Assembly (NCBI GenBank): GCA_003554915.1
Contig: PWHM01000124.1
Location: 1-24,899 of the forward strand
DNA from: Candidatus Nealsoniibacteriota bacterium
GTDB taxonomy: Bacteria > Patescibacteriota > Minisyncoccia > Minisyncoccales > PWPS01
Direction of reading: 5' to 3'
DNA length: 24,899 nt
Below are positions 6,810 to 13,815 of this stretch, in pieces. How positions within the stretch are numbered: the stretch's first letter is position 1; each line of letters opens with the position of its first letter. A program made the translations under genes and the position numbers. The notes beneath the pieces were generated by a model. That model saw only the letters and a list, made by a program, of their open reading frames with translations. It did no database searches and had not been told where the DNA came from.

Positions 6810-7943
6810 TTAAAACGGTGTTCCAATTATCGGGTTCTCCGTTGCTTTATCCAAATTCTCATGAGCCTGATCCACTTCGTCTTGAGTCGCTTCCTCATCC
6901 TCCAAAACCTCCTTGGCTTCTTCCAGAGCTTCTTTAATTTCGTTTTTTGATTTTGAAGCATAACTTTCCATGTTGGTATCTTCAGAGCTCTTCACAAGCT
7001 CTTTCAAGGCTGACTTATCCGTCACCTTCTCTTCTTCAAGATCACTTATTTCCGAGGATTTATTTTCCTCTTGAACCTCTTTATTTTCTTTATCCGCTTC
7101 TTCAATATTCACCGAGTTCGCTTCTTTATATTTTTCTCCGGAGCTCTCTCGAACTAACCCTCGAGTAAGAAAAAAGTCTTTTTCCGAAGAAGAAGTTTCA
7201 TCTATGCGAAAGCCCGAAATGTTACCATCCCAGTCTAAAGTAACTGAAACGTCTTTTTTATCCGGGCCTACTGATTCTATAACATTCTCATAAAAGCCAC
7301 GCTTAAAACGGTCAACGGAATTCTGCCCGGCCTCTTTTGGAGTTCGCCCTCTTTCTACCACTCTTTTATGCCATTCATTTATTTTCAGCTGAAGCAATCG
7401 TCTTTTAAATTCAGGCATATCCTCTTTGTTTATTTCATAATGGTTTCCCTCGGAAGTTTCTACCAAAAAAATATTTTTCCCCTCTCTCCATTCTCCTATT
7501 GAATCTATTGCCAGCTCCACATATGTTCCTATTGCCTCCATGAATTGTTCTTCGGTTCCCCCGACTTTTTCAACGAGTTCCTTTATGAGCTCCTCTGTTC
7601 TTTCCTCAATTTGCTTTTGGTCTATCACTTGTTCTTGTTTTGTCTCCGAAGTAGTAGTTTCAGAACCTCTCGGCTCTTCCGCCTCACATCCCATAGAAAC
7701 CAAGGTAAGGCCTACCAAACCGACTGCGGCGGCCATTTTCCCTTTTTTCTTAACCTTTTCCAAAAGTGTTATATCATCTTCACTTTCTAACATTTCTCTT
7801 GCTTCTTTATTTACTTCCTCTCTTAATTCATCACAAATGTTTTCCTCAAGTTCGTGTTTTACTTCCGGTTTTTCCCTCTCCTTTTCTGTTTTCGGGCCTT
7901 GTTCTTTGTTTGCATATATGTTTGGCCCTTTTTCAATGCTCAT
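6810..7943 (-). CDS. Lipoprotein-like surface protein with C-terminal FIVAR domain
   Basis: The 377-residue product has an unusual layout. Residues 1-65 are highly charged and hydrophilic, followed by KVKKKGK and a hydrophobic run ending in LVSMGCEAEE (Cys86), which resembles a lipobox although the -3 residue is not the usual Leu. A mixed charged region of about 200 residues follows, containing GGTEEQFMEAIGTYVELAI. An acidic linker leads to a FIVAR-like domain (about 312-375) with SALKELVKSS, EALEEAKEVLEDEEATQDEV and NLDKAT. FIVAR domains occur in extracellular adhesins and glycan-binding proteins of Gram-positive bacteria. If the start is really upstream, the signal sequence is internal; an alternative start at Met51 would give a more normal lipoprotein. 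Exported location is inferred. Confidence 0.75.
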   Translation of the reverse strand: MSIEKGPNIYANKEQGPKTEKEREKPEVKHELEENICDELREEVNKEAREMLESEDDITLLEKVKKKGKMAAAVGLVGLTLVSMGCEAEEPRGSETTTSETKQEQVIDQKQIEERTEELIKELVEKVGGTEEQFMEAIGTYVELAIDSIGEWREGKNIFLVETSEGNHYEINKEDMPEFKRRLLQLKINEWHKRVVERGRTPKEAGQNSVDRFKRGFYENVIESVGPDKKDVSVTLDWDGNISGFRIDETSSSEKDFFLTRGLVRESSGEKYKEANSVNIEEADKENKEVQEENKSSEISDLEEEKVTDKSALKELVKSSEDTNMESYASKSKNEIKEALEEAKEVLEDEEATQDEVDQAHENLDKATENPIIGTPF

Positions 7944-7986
7944 GGTTTAAAAACAATTTAACTAAAAAATAAAGTGACTTTAAATA

Positions 7987-8014
7987 ATTATACAAAAAGT
8001 AGCTAAAAGTACAA
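7987..8014 (-). promoter_or_regulatory. Promoter of the FIVAR-protein gene
   Basis: The minus strand has TTGTAC (8009-8014), a 16-base spacer and a perfect TATAAT (7987-7992). Transcription would begin near 7980, leaving a leader of about 37 bases before the ATG at 7943. Confidence 0.5.
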
Positions 8015-8107
8015 TTGTTATATGGAAATTTTTTATAGATTTTTAAAATGAGTTTTATTAACGATAAAATTTTTATTTTTAATTTCTTTATGATAATATT
8101 TAATAAT

Positions 8108-8434
8108 ATGGCAGAAAAAGAACCGACAATAGAATACGAACCCCAGCCGGAAAAAGACAAGGAAACTCCCGAATCAAAATCCCCGGAAAAAGAATCCCGG
8201 CCGGATTCCGAATATCGTCAAAAGAAAAAAGATTCGGATAAGAAAAAAGAAAAGGAAATTGAAGAGAAAAAGACGGCATACAAAGAGGAAATAAATCAAT
8301 TGGTAGACCTTGCCAAGCAGGAAGGTTTTTCCGAAGCTTATAAAAAGGCTAAGAAAATGAGTAAAGAAAAAGATGACTCGATAATAATTGATCTTTTCCA
8401 CGATCGCCTGTCACAAGAAAATCTCGATGATTGA
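8108..8434 (+). CDS. Small charged protein encoded upstream of the TraG-like ATPase
   Basis: This 108-residue protein is dominated by Glu, Lys, Pro and Ser for its first 65 residues and is probably disordered. A short helical region follows, INQLVDLAKQEGFSEAYKK, ending DDSIIIDLFHDRLSQENLDD. The FHDRL-type ending resembles small proteins that I recall beside similar ATPase genes in CPR genomes (from memory). I chose ATG 8108 over the open frame from 8048: the upstream 20 codons encode an AT-driven Phe/Ile run, and a TATGATAAT element just before 8108 could be a -10, which would make the transcript nearly leaderless. Its stop overlaps the ATPase start by eight bases, so the two should be co-translated and may act together. 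Confidence 0.7.
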   Translation: MAEKEPTIEYEPQPEKDKETPESKSPEKESRPDSEYRQKKKDSDKKKEKEIEEKKTAYKEEINQLVDLAKQEGFSEAYKKAKKMSKEKDDSIIIDLFHDRLSQENLDD

Positions 8435-10841
8435 TTTTATTCTTACAACCCACATCTATCTTCTTTTACTTTTAATTCCAATAGCTATTTTGGGATTTTT
8501 TATTTTGAAAAAGATCAGAATAAAAAGTCTGAGAAAAGGTTTGAACATGCATCTTTTTTCAATAAGGCTTCCGAAATACGGAAAGGACGAAAAAAGACTA
8601 ACGACAGAAGAAATGAGATCTCTGGTCGGAAAAATGGAGCAATTCTACTCCAAGTTTTTAAATCTCAAGGGAGGAGACTTATTCGGAGGACCACCGGAAG
8701 TAGCTCTTGAGATATCGTCACAGGTCGGTGGGCCGGATATTTCTTTTTTTGTTGCCGTTCCCGAAAAGTTAAAGGACTCCTTGAATAAATACGTGCAGGG
8801 CGTTTTCCCCGGGGCGGTGGTAAACGAGGTGCAGGAAGATTACACCATCTTTGAGCCGGGGGGTGCGGAAGCCGTATCCCACCTGAAGCTGCAAAGTCAT
8901 TTTTCTCTACCGCTTAGAACCTACAAAGATTTAGAGCACGACCCGCTGGAAAGCATCACCAACTCATTAACAAAAATAACGGAAGACGAAGGCTCTTCCG
9001 TTCAGATAATCATCAAGTCGGCCGGAACAACTTACAAAAGAAAATTAAGAAAAATTAAGCGCTTGATAGAAAATGAAGGGCATACCCGAGAGCAAGCAAT
9101 AAAGAAAACGGAGGGTAGGTTTATAACAGAAGTTCTAAAAGAAATGGCATACATTTTTTCTACAGGGCAACAGGAGGAAGAAAAAACGGAAATGAAAGAA
9201 AGTCGAGACCTGATTGAAGCCATAAATAAGAAAGCCAACAAACCCTTGTTTCAAGTGAATATCCGCCTGATAGCCGCCGCTAAAGAAAAAAGTAAAGCGG
9301 AAAGGGTTTTGAATAATTTAGAAAGTGGCTTTTCTCAATTTTCCTCGAATTTAAATAGTTTTTATTCTAAAAAGGAAACGGGGAGAGGGTTTAAAAGGCT
9401 AATAGAAAATTACAGTTTCAGAAGATTCAACAGCAAGGAAGCGATCATTCTAAATCTTGAAGAATTAACGAGCATCTTTCACTTTCCCCTCTCCCATATG
9501 GAAACCCCTTACATAAACTGGGTACAAACGAAAGAATCCGCACCTCCCTCGGAATTACCCCGGAAAGGTCCCGTTTATATGGGAGAAGCTAAATTCAGAG
9601 GAGAAGGAAAAAAGGTCTACATGGCCAGTGATGAAGACAGAAGACGTCACAGTTACATAATAGGACAAACCGGTGTAGGTAAAACCTCATTAATGGGAGA
9701 GATGATAAGGCAAGATATGGAAAACGGTAAAGGAGTGGGAGTTATTGATCCTCACGGCGATTTAATAGAAGACACCCTGGCCAACCTGCCGAAAGAAAGA
9801 AAAGATGACGTAGTTTTGTTTGAGCCGTTCGACACCCGTAGACCTTGTGGACTTAACATGCTGGAGTGGGATATTCCGGAGCAAAAGGATTTCGCCGTTT
9901 CCGAAATGATCTCCATATTTGAACAACTCTTCCCTCCGGAAATGATCGGGCCGATGTTCGAGCACTACATGAGAAACGCAATGTTGGCACTTATGGCGGA
10001 CAAGGAAAATCCCGGCACTTTAGTTGAAATTCCGAGAATTTTTACCGATGACGAATTTATGGAAAAACAGCTCAAAAAAGTTTCCGACCCGATGGTTAGA
10101 AACTTTTGGGAAAGAGAATGGCAACAAACCGTAGGAGAAGACAAGTCAAAAATGCTCGGCTACGTGGTTTCCAAAGTCGGTAGATTCGTAGAAAACGAAA
10201 TGATGCGCAATATAATAGGTCAAAAACACTCCAGCTTCAACTTGAGTGAGATTATGGATGAGGGTAAGATATTTTTAGTCAACTTGGCCAAGGGGCTGAC
10301 CGGAGAAGTAAACAGCTCCCTCTTGGGGCTCATACTGGTATCCAAACTGGAAATGGCGGCAATGAAGAGGGTCAACATTCCCCAAGAGCAAAGAAAAGAT
10401 TTCTATTTGTACGTTGATGAATTTCAAAACTTTACAACCGACAGTATTGCCACCATTCTTTCCGAAGCGAGAAAATACAGACTGAATTTAATTTTGGCTA
10501 ATCAATATATGCCTCAATTAAAAGAGGAAATAAGAGACGCCGTAATTGGAAACGTGGGCACCGTAATCTCTTACAGAGTCGGTGAGGATGACGCCGAATT
10601 TTTAGAAAGTAAATTTTCTCCCGAGTTTTCCAAGCTTGACTTGGCTAATATCAACAACTACCACTACATTATCAAAATGATAATCAACGGAAACGTAACG
10701 GCGCCTTTCAAGGTCAAAGCCCCCTATCCCAAAAAGGGAAAAAGAAAGCAGATCGAAGAGATAAAAAGAATCTCAAAGCAAAAACACGGAAGAGATAAAA
10801 AAAGAGTAGAAGAAGACATTAAAAAAAGAAGCATTTCTTAG
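8427..10841 (+). CDS. Membrane-anchored conjugation-type ATPase (VirD4/TraG-like, HerA-FtsK superfamily)
   Basis: The 804-residue protein starts with a transmembrane helix (IYLLLLLIPIAILGFFIL, about residues 9-26). A large N-terminal region of about 370 residues follows, with FGGPPEVALEISSQVGGP and HFSLPLRTYKDLEHDPLE. The ATPase begins with HSYIIGQTGVGKTSLMGEMI; the Walker A motif is GQTGVGKT at 413-420. Walker B is LYVDEFQNF with Asp664-Glu665, and ILANQYMPQL supplies the downstream Gln motif. This is the arrangement of type IV coupling-protein-like ATPases common in CPR genomes, thought to move DNA or protein across the membrane; the actual substrate is unknown. No relaxase or other conjugation gene is in the window. 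ATG 8427 overlaps the preceding stop; the 13-codon extension to 8388 lies inside that gene. Confidence 0.85.
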   Translation: MIDFILTTHIYLLLLLIPIAILGFFILKKIRIKSLRKGLNMHLFSIRLPKYGKDEKRLTTEEMRSLVGKMEQFYSKFLNLKGGDLFGGPPEVALEISSQVGGPDISFFVAVPEKLKDSLNKYVQGVFPGAVVNEVQEDYTIFEPGGAEAVSHLKLQSHFSLPLRTYKDLEHDPLESITNSLTKITEDEGSSVQIIIKSAGTTYKRKLRKIKRLIENEGHTREQAIKKTEGRFITEVLKEMAYIFSTGQQEEEKTEMKESRDLIEAINKKANKPLFQVNIRLIAAAKEKSKAERVLNNLESGFSQFSSNLNSFYSKKETGRGFKRLIENYSFRRFNSKEAIILNLEELTSIFHFPLSHMETPYINWVQTKESAPPSELPRKGPVYMGEAKFRGEGKKVYMASDEDRRRHSYIIGQTGVGKTSLMGEMIRQDMENGKGVGVIDPHGDLIEDTLANLPKERKDDVVLFEPFDTRRPCGLNMLEWDIPEQKDFAVSEMISIFEQLFPPEMIGPMFEHYMRNAMLALMADKENPGTLVEIPRIFTDDEFMEKQLKKVSDPMVRNFWEREWQQTVGEDKSKMLGYVVSKVGRFVENEMMRNIIGQKHSSFNLSEIMDEGKIFLVNLAKGLTGEVNSSLLGLILVSKLEMAAMKRVNIPQEQRKDFYLYVDEFQNFTTDSIATILSEARKYRLNLILANQYMPQLKEEIRDAVIGNVGTVISYRVGEDDAEFLESKFSPEFSKLDLANINNYHYIIKMIINGNVTAPFKVKAPYPKKGKRKQIEEIKRISKQKHGRDKKRVEEDIKKRSIS

Positions 10842-10874
10842 CTTCCGGATAACACTTTGGTTTTTTATTTCTTG

Positions 10875-10895
10875 CCCCTTTTAAAAGGGGTTTTT
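10875..10895 (+). terminator. Intrinsic terminator after the ATPase gene
   Basis: CCCCTTTTAAAAGGGG, a perfect inverted repeat, is followed by TTTTT. It lies 33 bases after the ATPase stop. On the other strand the repeat has no T-run, so it serves the plus strand only. Confidence 0.85.
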
Positions 10896-10909
10896 ATAAT
10901 TAGGGTTTG

Positions 10910-11722
10910 CTAATTGAGAAGCTCCGAAACTTTTACCAATCTTACCCCCCTATTTTGCATTTTCGGCAATTCTTCTTGTAGGACATTCAAAGTGTTTTCT
11001 TTATGATGGCCTATGGCTATTGCCGATCCGTTTTCCATAGCCAGCTCCTCCAACTCATGTAGCTTAATCCTTATTTCGTCCGGATCGTCAACAAAATCCA
11101 AAAAGATATCTCGCTTGGCAGTGGGAGCATTCATCTCTTTTGCCAGCTCAAATCCGACGGAGGTGTTTATGGTAAAGCTGTCTACGAAAAATAAATTATT
11201 CTCTTTAACTACTTCTAAAAACTGTCGCATCTTTTCTCTATCCGAGGTAAACTTGGAACCCTTGTGGTTGTTTATACCCTCCACTTCACTTTTCATTTCG
11301 GAAAGAGCTTGGTTTAAGAGACTTCTGATTTCTTCTTGGGAGTGATCGGTCATTATCATTTTTTCTTCTATATGCTCCTCACCCATCGGTTCGAGGGGCA
11401 TATGCAAAATCAACTCGAAATTATCAATACCTTTAAAATCATCAACCGCCTTTTCGGTATTTTTCAAAAAAGGCATAATCGCTACGGTGAGCGGCTCCTC
11501 CATCTTTAAAAGCTCTTTATTCAAGTCGGGATTATAACCCAAATCATCAATAATAATGGCAATTTTAGCCTTTTCTTCCGGCTCATTCTCAAAATTTTCG
11601 TCATCAATAACTTCTCCATTCCCCACTCCGTTGTCACCGTTTTCTATAGTCGAATAATCCAATCCCGAATAGATCAGAAATAAGGCCAATATAATTATTC
11701 CGATTAAAATCAACTTTTTCAT
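10910..11722 (-). CDS. Divergent polysaccharide deacetylase (YibQ-like), membrane-anchored
   Basis: The 270-residue protein opens with MKKLILIGIIILALFLIYSG, a signal anchor, then an acidic linker to about residue 50. The catalytic domain shows the family motifs in order: IAIIIDDLGYN (metal-binding Asp), LILHMPLEPMG, GINNHKGSKF (His), FFVDSFT, and AIAIGHHKEN near the C-terminus. This fits the divergent polysaccharide deacetylase family (PF04748), a branch of the NodB-like fold acting outside the cytoplasm, whose substrate is unsettled. The usual AIGHPH sequence reads AIGHHK here, a Pro to His change. The gene is convergent with the ATPase gene and 27 bases downstream of the HTH/zinc-ribbon gene, so the two may be one transcript. 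Confidence 0.88.
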   Translation of the reverse strand: MKKLILIGIIILALFLIYSGLDYSTIENGDNGVGNGEVIDDENFENEPEEKAKIAIIIDDLGYNPDLNKELLKMEEPLTVAIMPFLKNTEKAVDDFKGIDNFELILHMPLEPMGEEHIEEKMIMTDHSQEEIRSLLNQALSEMKSEVEGINNHKGSKFTSDREKMRQFLEVVKENNLFFVDSFTINTSVGFELAKEMNAPTAKRDIFLDFVDDPDEIRIKLHELEELAMENGSAIAIGHHKENTLNVLQEELPKMQNRGVRLVKVSELLN

Positions 11723-11749
11723 TTCGTAAAATTTTATCTTTATAAAAAA

Positions 11750-12142
11750 TTAAAAGGAGAGTTCGGATTGTTTTTCCGCCCACTTTAAGCATTGATCACA
11801 AAGCTCATGGGGGCTCTCCCTTTTCGGATAAAAGCGTCCGCATCTCTTACATTTTCCGGCGCCGTCCTTTTTTATCCTATTTAAAAATCTTTCTTTACGA
11901 TCATCTTTTTCAAACCACTCCTGGATCTCTCTTATTACCCTTTGCCGTCCCTTGTCCTCAATTTGGCTTAAATCTTCTTCCAGCGCTTCACTGACGGCTT
12001 CATAAGCGCCGTATGTCCAGGTTCGGCTTTTGCCCAAGATATCGGCCGCCTCTTTCCGGCTCAGATCTTCCTCCAAGAAACTCTTGGCGGTTATGAAAGC
12101 CCGCTCTAATCTTGAGCCCATGAATTTTTTATAATCTTCCAT
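11750..12142 (-). CDS. HTH plus zinc-ribbon protein, putative regulator
   Basis: I do not recognise this 130-residue protein as a named family. Residues 28-50 (LSRKEAADILGKSRTWTYGA) look like a helix-turn-helix. A charged helical region follows. The C-terminus has CKRCGRFYPKRESPHELCDQC (two CxxC pairs, 13 residues apart), a likely zinc ribbon. Together these suggest nucleic-acid binding, perhaps a transcription factor. A 14-bp perfect palindrome at 12219-12232 covers the -35 region of its own promoter and would suit autoregulation, which is inference. The deacetylase gene follows after 27 bases. Confidence 0.65.
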   Translation of the reverse strand: MEDYKKFMGSRLERAFITAKSFLEEDLSRKEAADILGKSRTWTYGAYEAVSEALEEDLSQIEDKGRQRVIREIQEWFEKDDRKERFLNRIKKDGAGKCKRCGRFYPKRESPHELCDQCLKWAEKQSELSF

Positions 12143-12192
12143 GGAAATATAAATAAGATTATAGAGTCACTCTACCTCAATTATCCTTTTAT

Positions 12193-12201
12193 ATTATACC
12201 A
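12193..12201 (-). promoter_or_regulatory. Extended -10 promoter for the HTH/zinc-ribbon gene
   Basis: The minus strand reads TGGTATAAT. Transcription would start near 12186, about 44 bases before the ATG at 12142. No -35 consensus is seen at the usual distance, where the palindrome lies instead. Confidence 0.6.
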
Positions 12202-12218
12202 AATATATCTAAAAATAA

Positions 12219-12232
12219 CTAATTATAATTAG
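12219..12232. promoter_or_regulatory. 14-bp perfect palindrome, candidate operator
   Basis: CTAATTATAATTAG is a perfect inverted repeat with no spacer. It starts 20 bases upstream of the -10 at 12193-12201 and overlaps the -35 position of that promoter. AT-rich palindromes also arise by chance in DNA of this composition, so binding by the adjacent HTH protein is only a hypothesis. Confidence 0.35.
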
Positions 12233-12313
12233 AAGGAAAATCAAATTAACAAGATAAAAAATAATAATTTTTTATGTTGCAGCAATTTAAAATTAATCAT
12301 AACAACTATTTGC

Positions 12314-12342
12314 TTGACATTAAAAGTAATTAATTTTATAAT
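12314..12342 (+). promoter_or_regulatory. Consensus sigma-70-type promoter for the GNAT gene
   Basis: TTGACA (12314-12319), a 17-base spacer and TATAAT (12337-12342) match the full consensus. Transcription should begin near 12349, giving a leader of about 35 bases that contains a strong ribosome site, AAGGAGG at 12371-12377, six bases before the ATG. Confidence 0.9.
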
Positions 12343-12383
12343 AAAGTAGTTCATTACAATTATTTTACTCAAGGAGGGGTAAA

Positions 12384-12944
12384 ATGAAAACTTTTTACGA
12401 CGGTGAGCAAATTCCAAATAAGGTGATGAGTCCTCTGGTTAGAAAATACATCGAAATTTTCTCAAGAGAGCCATGGAATGAAAGCTGGACTCCGGAAGAA
12501 GCCCGGCAGAAAATTGAAAAAGACTTTTGCGGAAACGGTGCTTTTCTGGCAGTCTCGTTCAAAAATGATGAAGTCCTGGGCTTCGCCTGGGGAAAGCTTC
12601 TAAAGGTTGGAGAGATTTATGATCGTATAAAACGAAGTTTACCGATAGACAAAGAGATTAATTTCTCGCTCCCTCGAAAAATGATGGTTATTTACTTCGA
12701 TGAAACGGCAGTGGACCGAGAGAAGAGAAGAGGGCTACTGTCTTTTCGTCACCTCATTAATGTTGGACTTGACTACGGAAAAGAAAATGGAGCAGAAAAG
12801 GTTATATTCTGGAGCACTCCCCAGTCAAGCATTGTCCCAATAACAAAAAAATTCGGGTATGAGGAAATTGAAAGATTAAGCTTGCCGGAAAATGAAATAG
12901 TTTTCTTGCTGGGAGAAATAATAAGAAGCAAAGCCGAAGCTTGA
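12384..12944 (+). CDS. GNAT-family N-acetyltransferase
   Basis: The 186-residue protein resembles GNAT acetyltransferases. The N-terminal REPWNESWTPEEA (about residues 34-46) is a motif I recall from GNATs abundant in CPR bacteria. The strand GAFLAVSFKNDEVLGFAWG (about 53-71), then VIYFDETAVDREKRRGLLSFRH (about 109-130) stands where the acetyl-CoA loop is expected, although the usual RxxGxG is altered to REKRRGLL. The C-terminal FWSTPQSSIVPITKKFGYEEI is the typical N...FY-like end. The substrate is unknown. It has its own consensus promoter, a strong Shine-Dalgarno and its own terminator, so it is a single-gene unit, unlike most neighbours. The histidine decarboxylase gene begins about 50 bases later, behind the terminator. 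Confidence 0.78.
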   Translation: MKTFYDGEQIPNKVMSPLVRKYIEIFSREPWNESWTPEEARQKIEKDFCGNGAFLAVSFKNDEVLGFAWGKLLKVGEIYDRIKRSLPIDKEINFSLPRKMMVIYFDETAVDREKRRGLLSFRHLINVGLDYGKENGAEKVIFWSTPQSSIVPITKKFGYEEIERLSLPENEIVFLLGEIIRSKAEA

Positions 12945-12964
12945 TAGAAAGCTTCGGTTTTTTT
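12934..12964 (+). terminator. Intrinsic terminator of the GNAT gene
   Basis: CCGAAGCTT and AAGCTTCGG form a perfect nine-base stem around a six-base loop, followed by seven T. The stem begins inside the last codons of the gene, whose TGA is at 12942-12944. Confidence 0.95.
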
Positions 12965-12977
12965 ATAAATTACTTTA

Positions 12978-12986
12978 TGGTATAAT
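12978..12986 (+). promoter_or_regulatory. Extended -10 promoter overlapping the first ATG of hdcA
   Basis: TGGTATAAT ends at 12986, so its last two bases are the first two of the ATG at 12985. Transcription should start near 12993, only about four bases before the second in-frame ATG at 12997. This implies a leaderless or nearly leaderless message and decides the start. Confidence 0.65.
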
Positions 12987-12996
12987 GAAAAAAATT

Positions 12997-13815
12997 ATGT
13001 ACTACACTACTAAAGAAATAAAAGAAATATTGTCCTCGGTGGAAAGTCCGTACGATAATTATTGTGCCGGTCATCAAGGACAAAGCTCATATGTTGCCGG
13101 AGTTGTAATAGGTTCCGCTGCAACTTCAAAGAAATTAGGGCACGGAAAATCACGTGTTTTAGATCACATCAATACTTTTGATATGGCGGAGGTTGATAAT
13201 GCTTATCTGGGACAAATCAATATGATAAGAGTATCGTCCTTTTGCGGACCCAGCGGACTTCTCTGGGGACATGACTTAGCAAAAGAGGAATCATTCAAAA
13301 TCACCGACCTTTTAACGAAGCAGGATTTAAGCGAGTTTAAAAACATAAAAATAGCTCACGGAAAAAACTTAAGGAAAGCCGCAAAAGAACTTTTCGGAAC
13401 AAGAGATAAAAAGGTTTTCCCCTTCCGTCCGGGAGAGCATGTTTTCGCCGCTAAAAAGATGGTTTCCGCTCCGGGTCCGATAATCGCTTATGGAGCAATA
13501 GCTGTGGGGATTCCGGAAAAAAGAAGGGAGGACGCGGTTCTTTTTATGGAAAATGTAGGTTTTATGACGGAAGGAACCGAAAAAGAAAAAAGAGGGGTCT
13601 TGAAAAAAACGATTGAAAGCGTTATGACAATCGGCAAAAACCAAAAGGTTTCTTATGAGATGGTTTATGCCGATATAGTTTCTCAAAAAATAAAGGAAGG
13701 AGAATATGGAGGTGCTCTGGTAGCGGCTCCCTATTTTTTACTGCCAAAAAATGCCTATACTTCTCCTTCCGAATTCGAAAATCTTAAAAAGTGGAAAAAA
13801 TCAATTAACTTATGA
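12997..13815 (+). CDS. hdcA: Pyruvoyl-dependent histidine decarboxylase proenzyme
   Basis: The 272-residue protein matches the Lactobacillus-type pyruvoyl histidine decarboxylase (PF02329) along its length. DMAEVDNAYLGQINM, then VSSFCG, aligns with DRAETKNAYIGQINM and ASSFTG of the known enzyme. The Ser80-Ser81 pair is the self-cleavage site that yields beta and alpha chains and turns the second Ser into a pyruvoyl group. FGTRDKKVFPFRPG, AIAVGIPEKRREDAVLFMENVG (catalytic Glu185) and GGALVAAPYFLLP also match. The Asp of TFDMAE, equivalent to the substrate-contacting Asp63, is kept, while the preceding Tyr is Phe. The expected reaction is histidine to histamine plus CO2. I start at ATG 12997, because ATG 12985 overlaps the promoter. 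Its TGA overlaps the histidine kinase ATG by four bases. No histidine/histamine antiporter or HdcB is nearby. Confidence 0.9.
   Translation: MYYTTKEIKEILSSVESPYDNYCAGHQGQSSYVAGVVIGSAATSKKLGHGKSRVLDHINTFDMAEVDNAYLGQINMIRVSSFCGPSGLLWGHDLAKEESFKITDLLTKQDLSEFKNIKIAHGKNLRKAAKELFGTRDKKVFPFRPGEHVFAAKKMVSAPGPIIAYGAIAVGIPEKRREDAVLFMENVGFMTEGTEKEKRGVLKKTIESVMTIGKNQKVSYEMVYADIVSQKIKEGEYGGALVAAPYFLLPKNAYTSPSEFENLKKWKKSINL

Noticed and set aside
7540..7950. Long plus-strand ORFs rich in Ser/Phe opposite the FIVAR-protein gene, and similar ones opposite 1152-1853
   Set aside because: They are antisense shadows of Glu/Lys-rich genes, which read as Phe/Ser/Leu on the other strand. They have no ribosome site or recognisable motifs.
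12997..13815. Pyruvoyl-dependent arginine decarboxylase or SAM decarboxylase instead of histidine decarboxylase
   Set aside because: Those families are shorter or differ around the cleavage site; the NAYLGQINM, VSSF and VAAPYFLLP segments fit the histidine decarboxylase family along its length.
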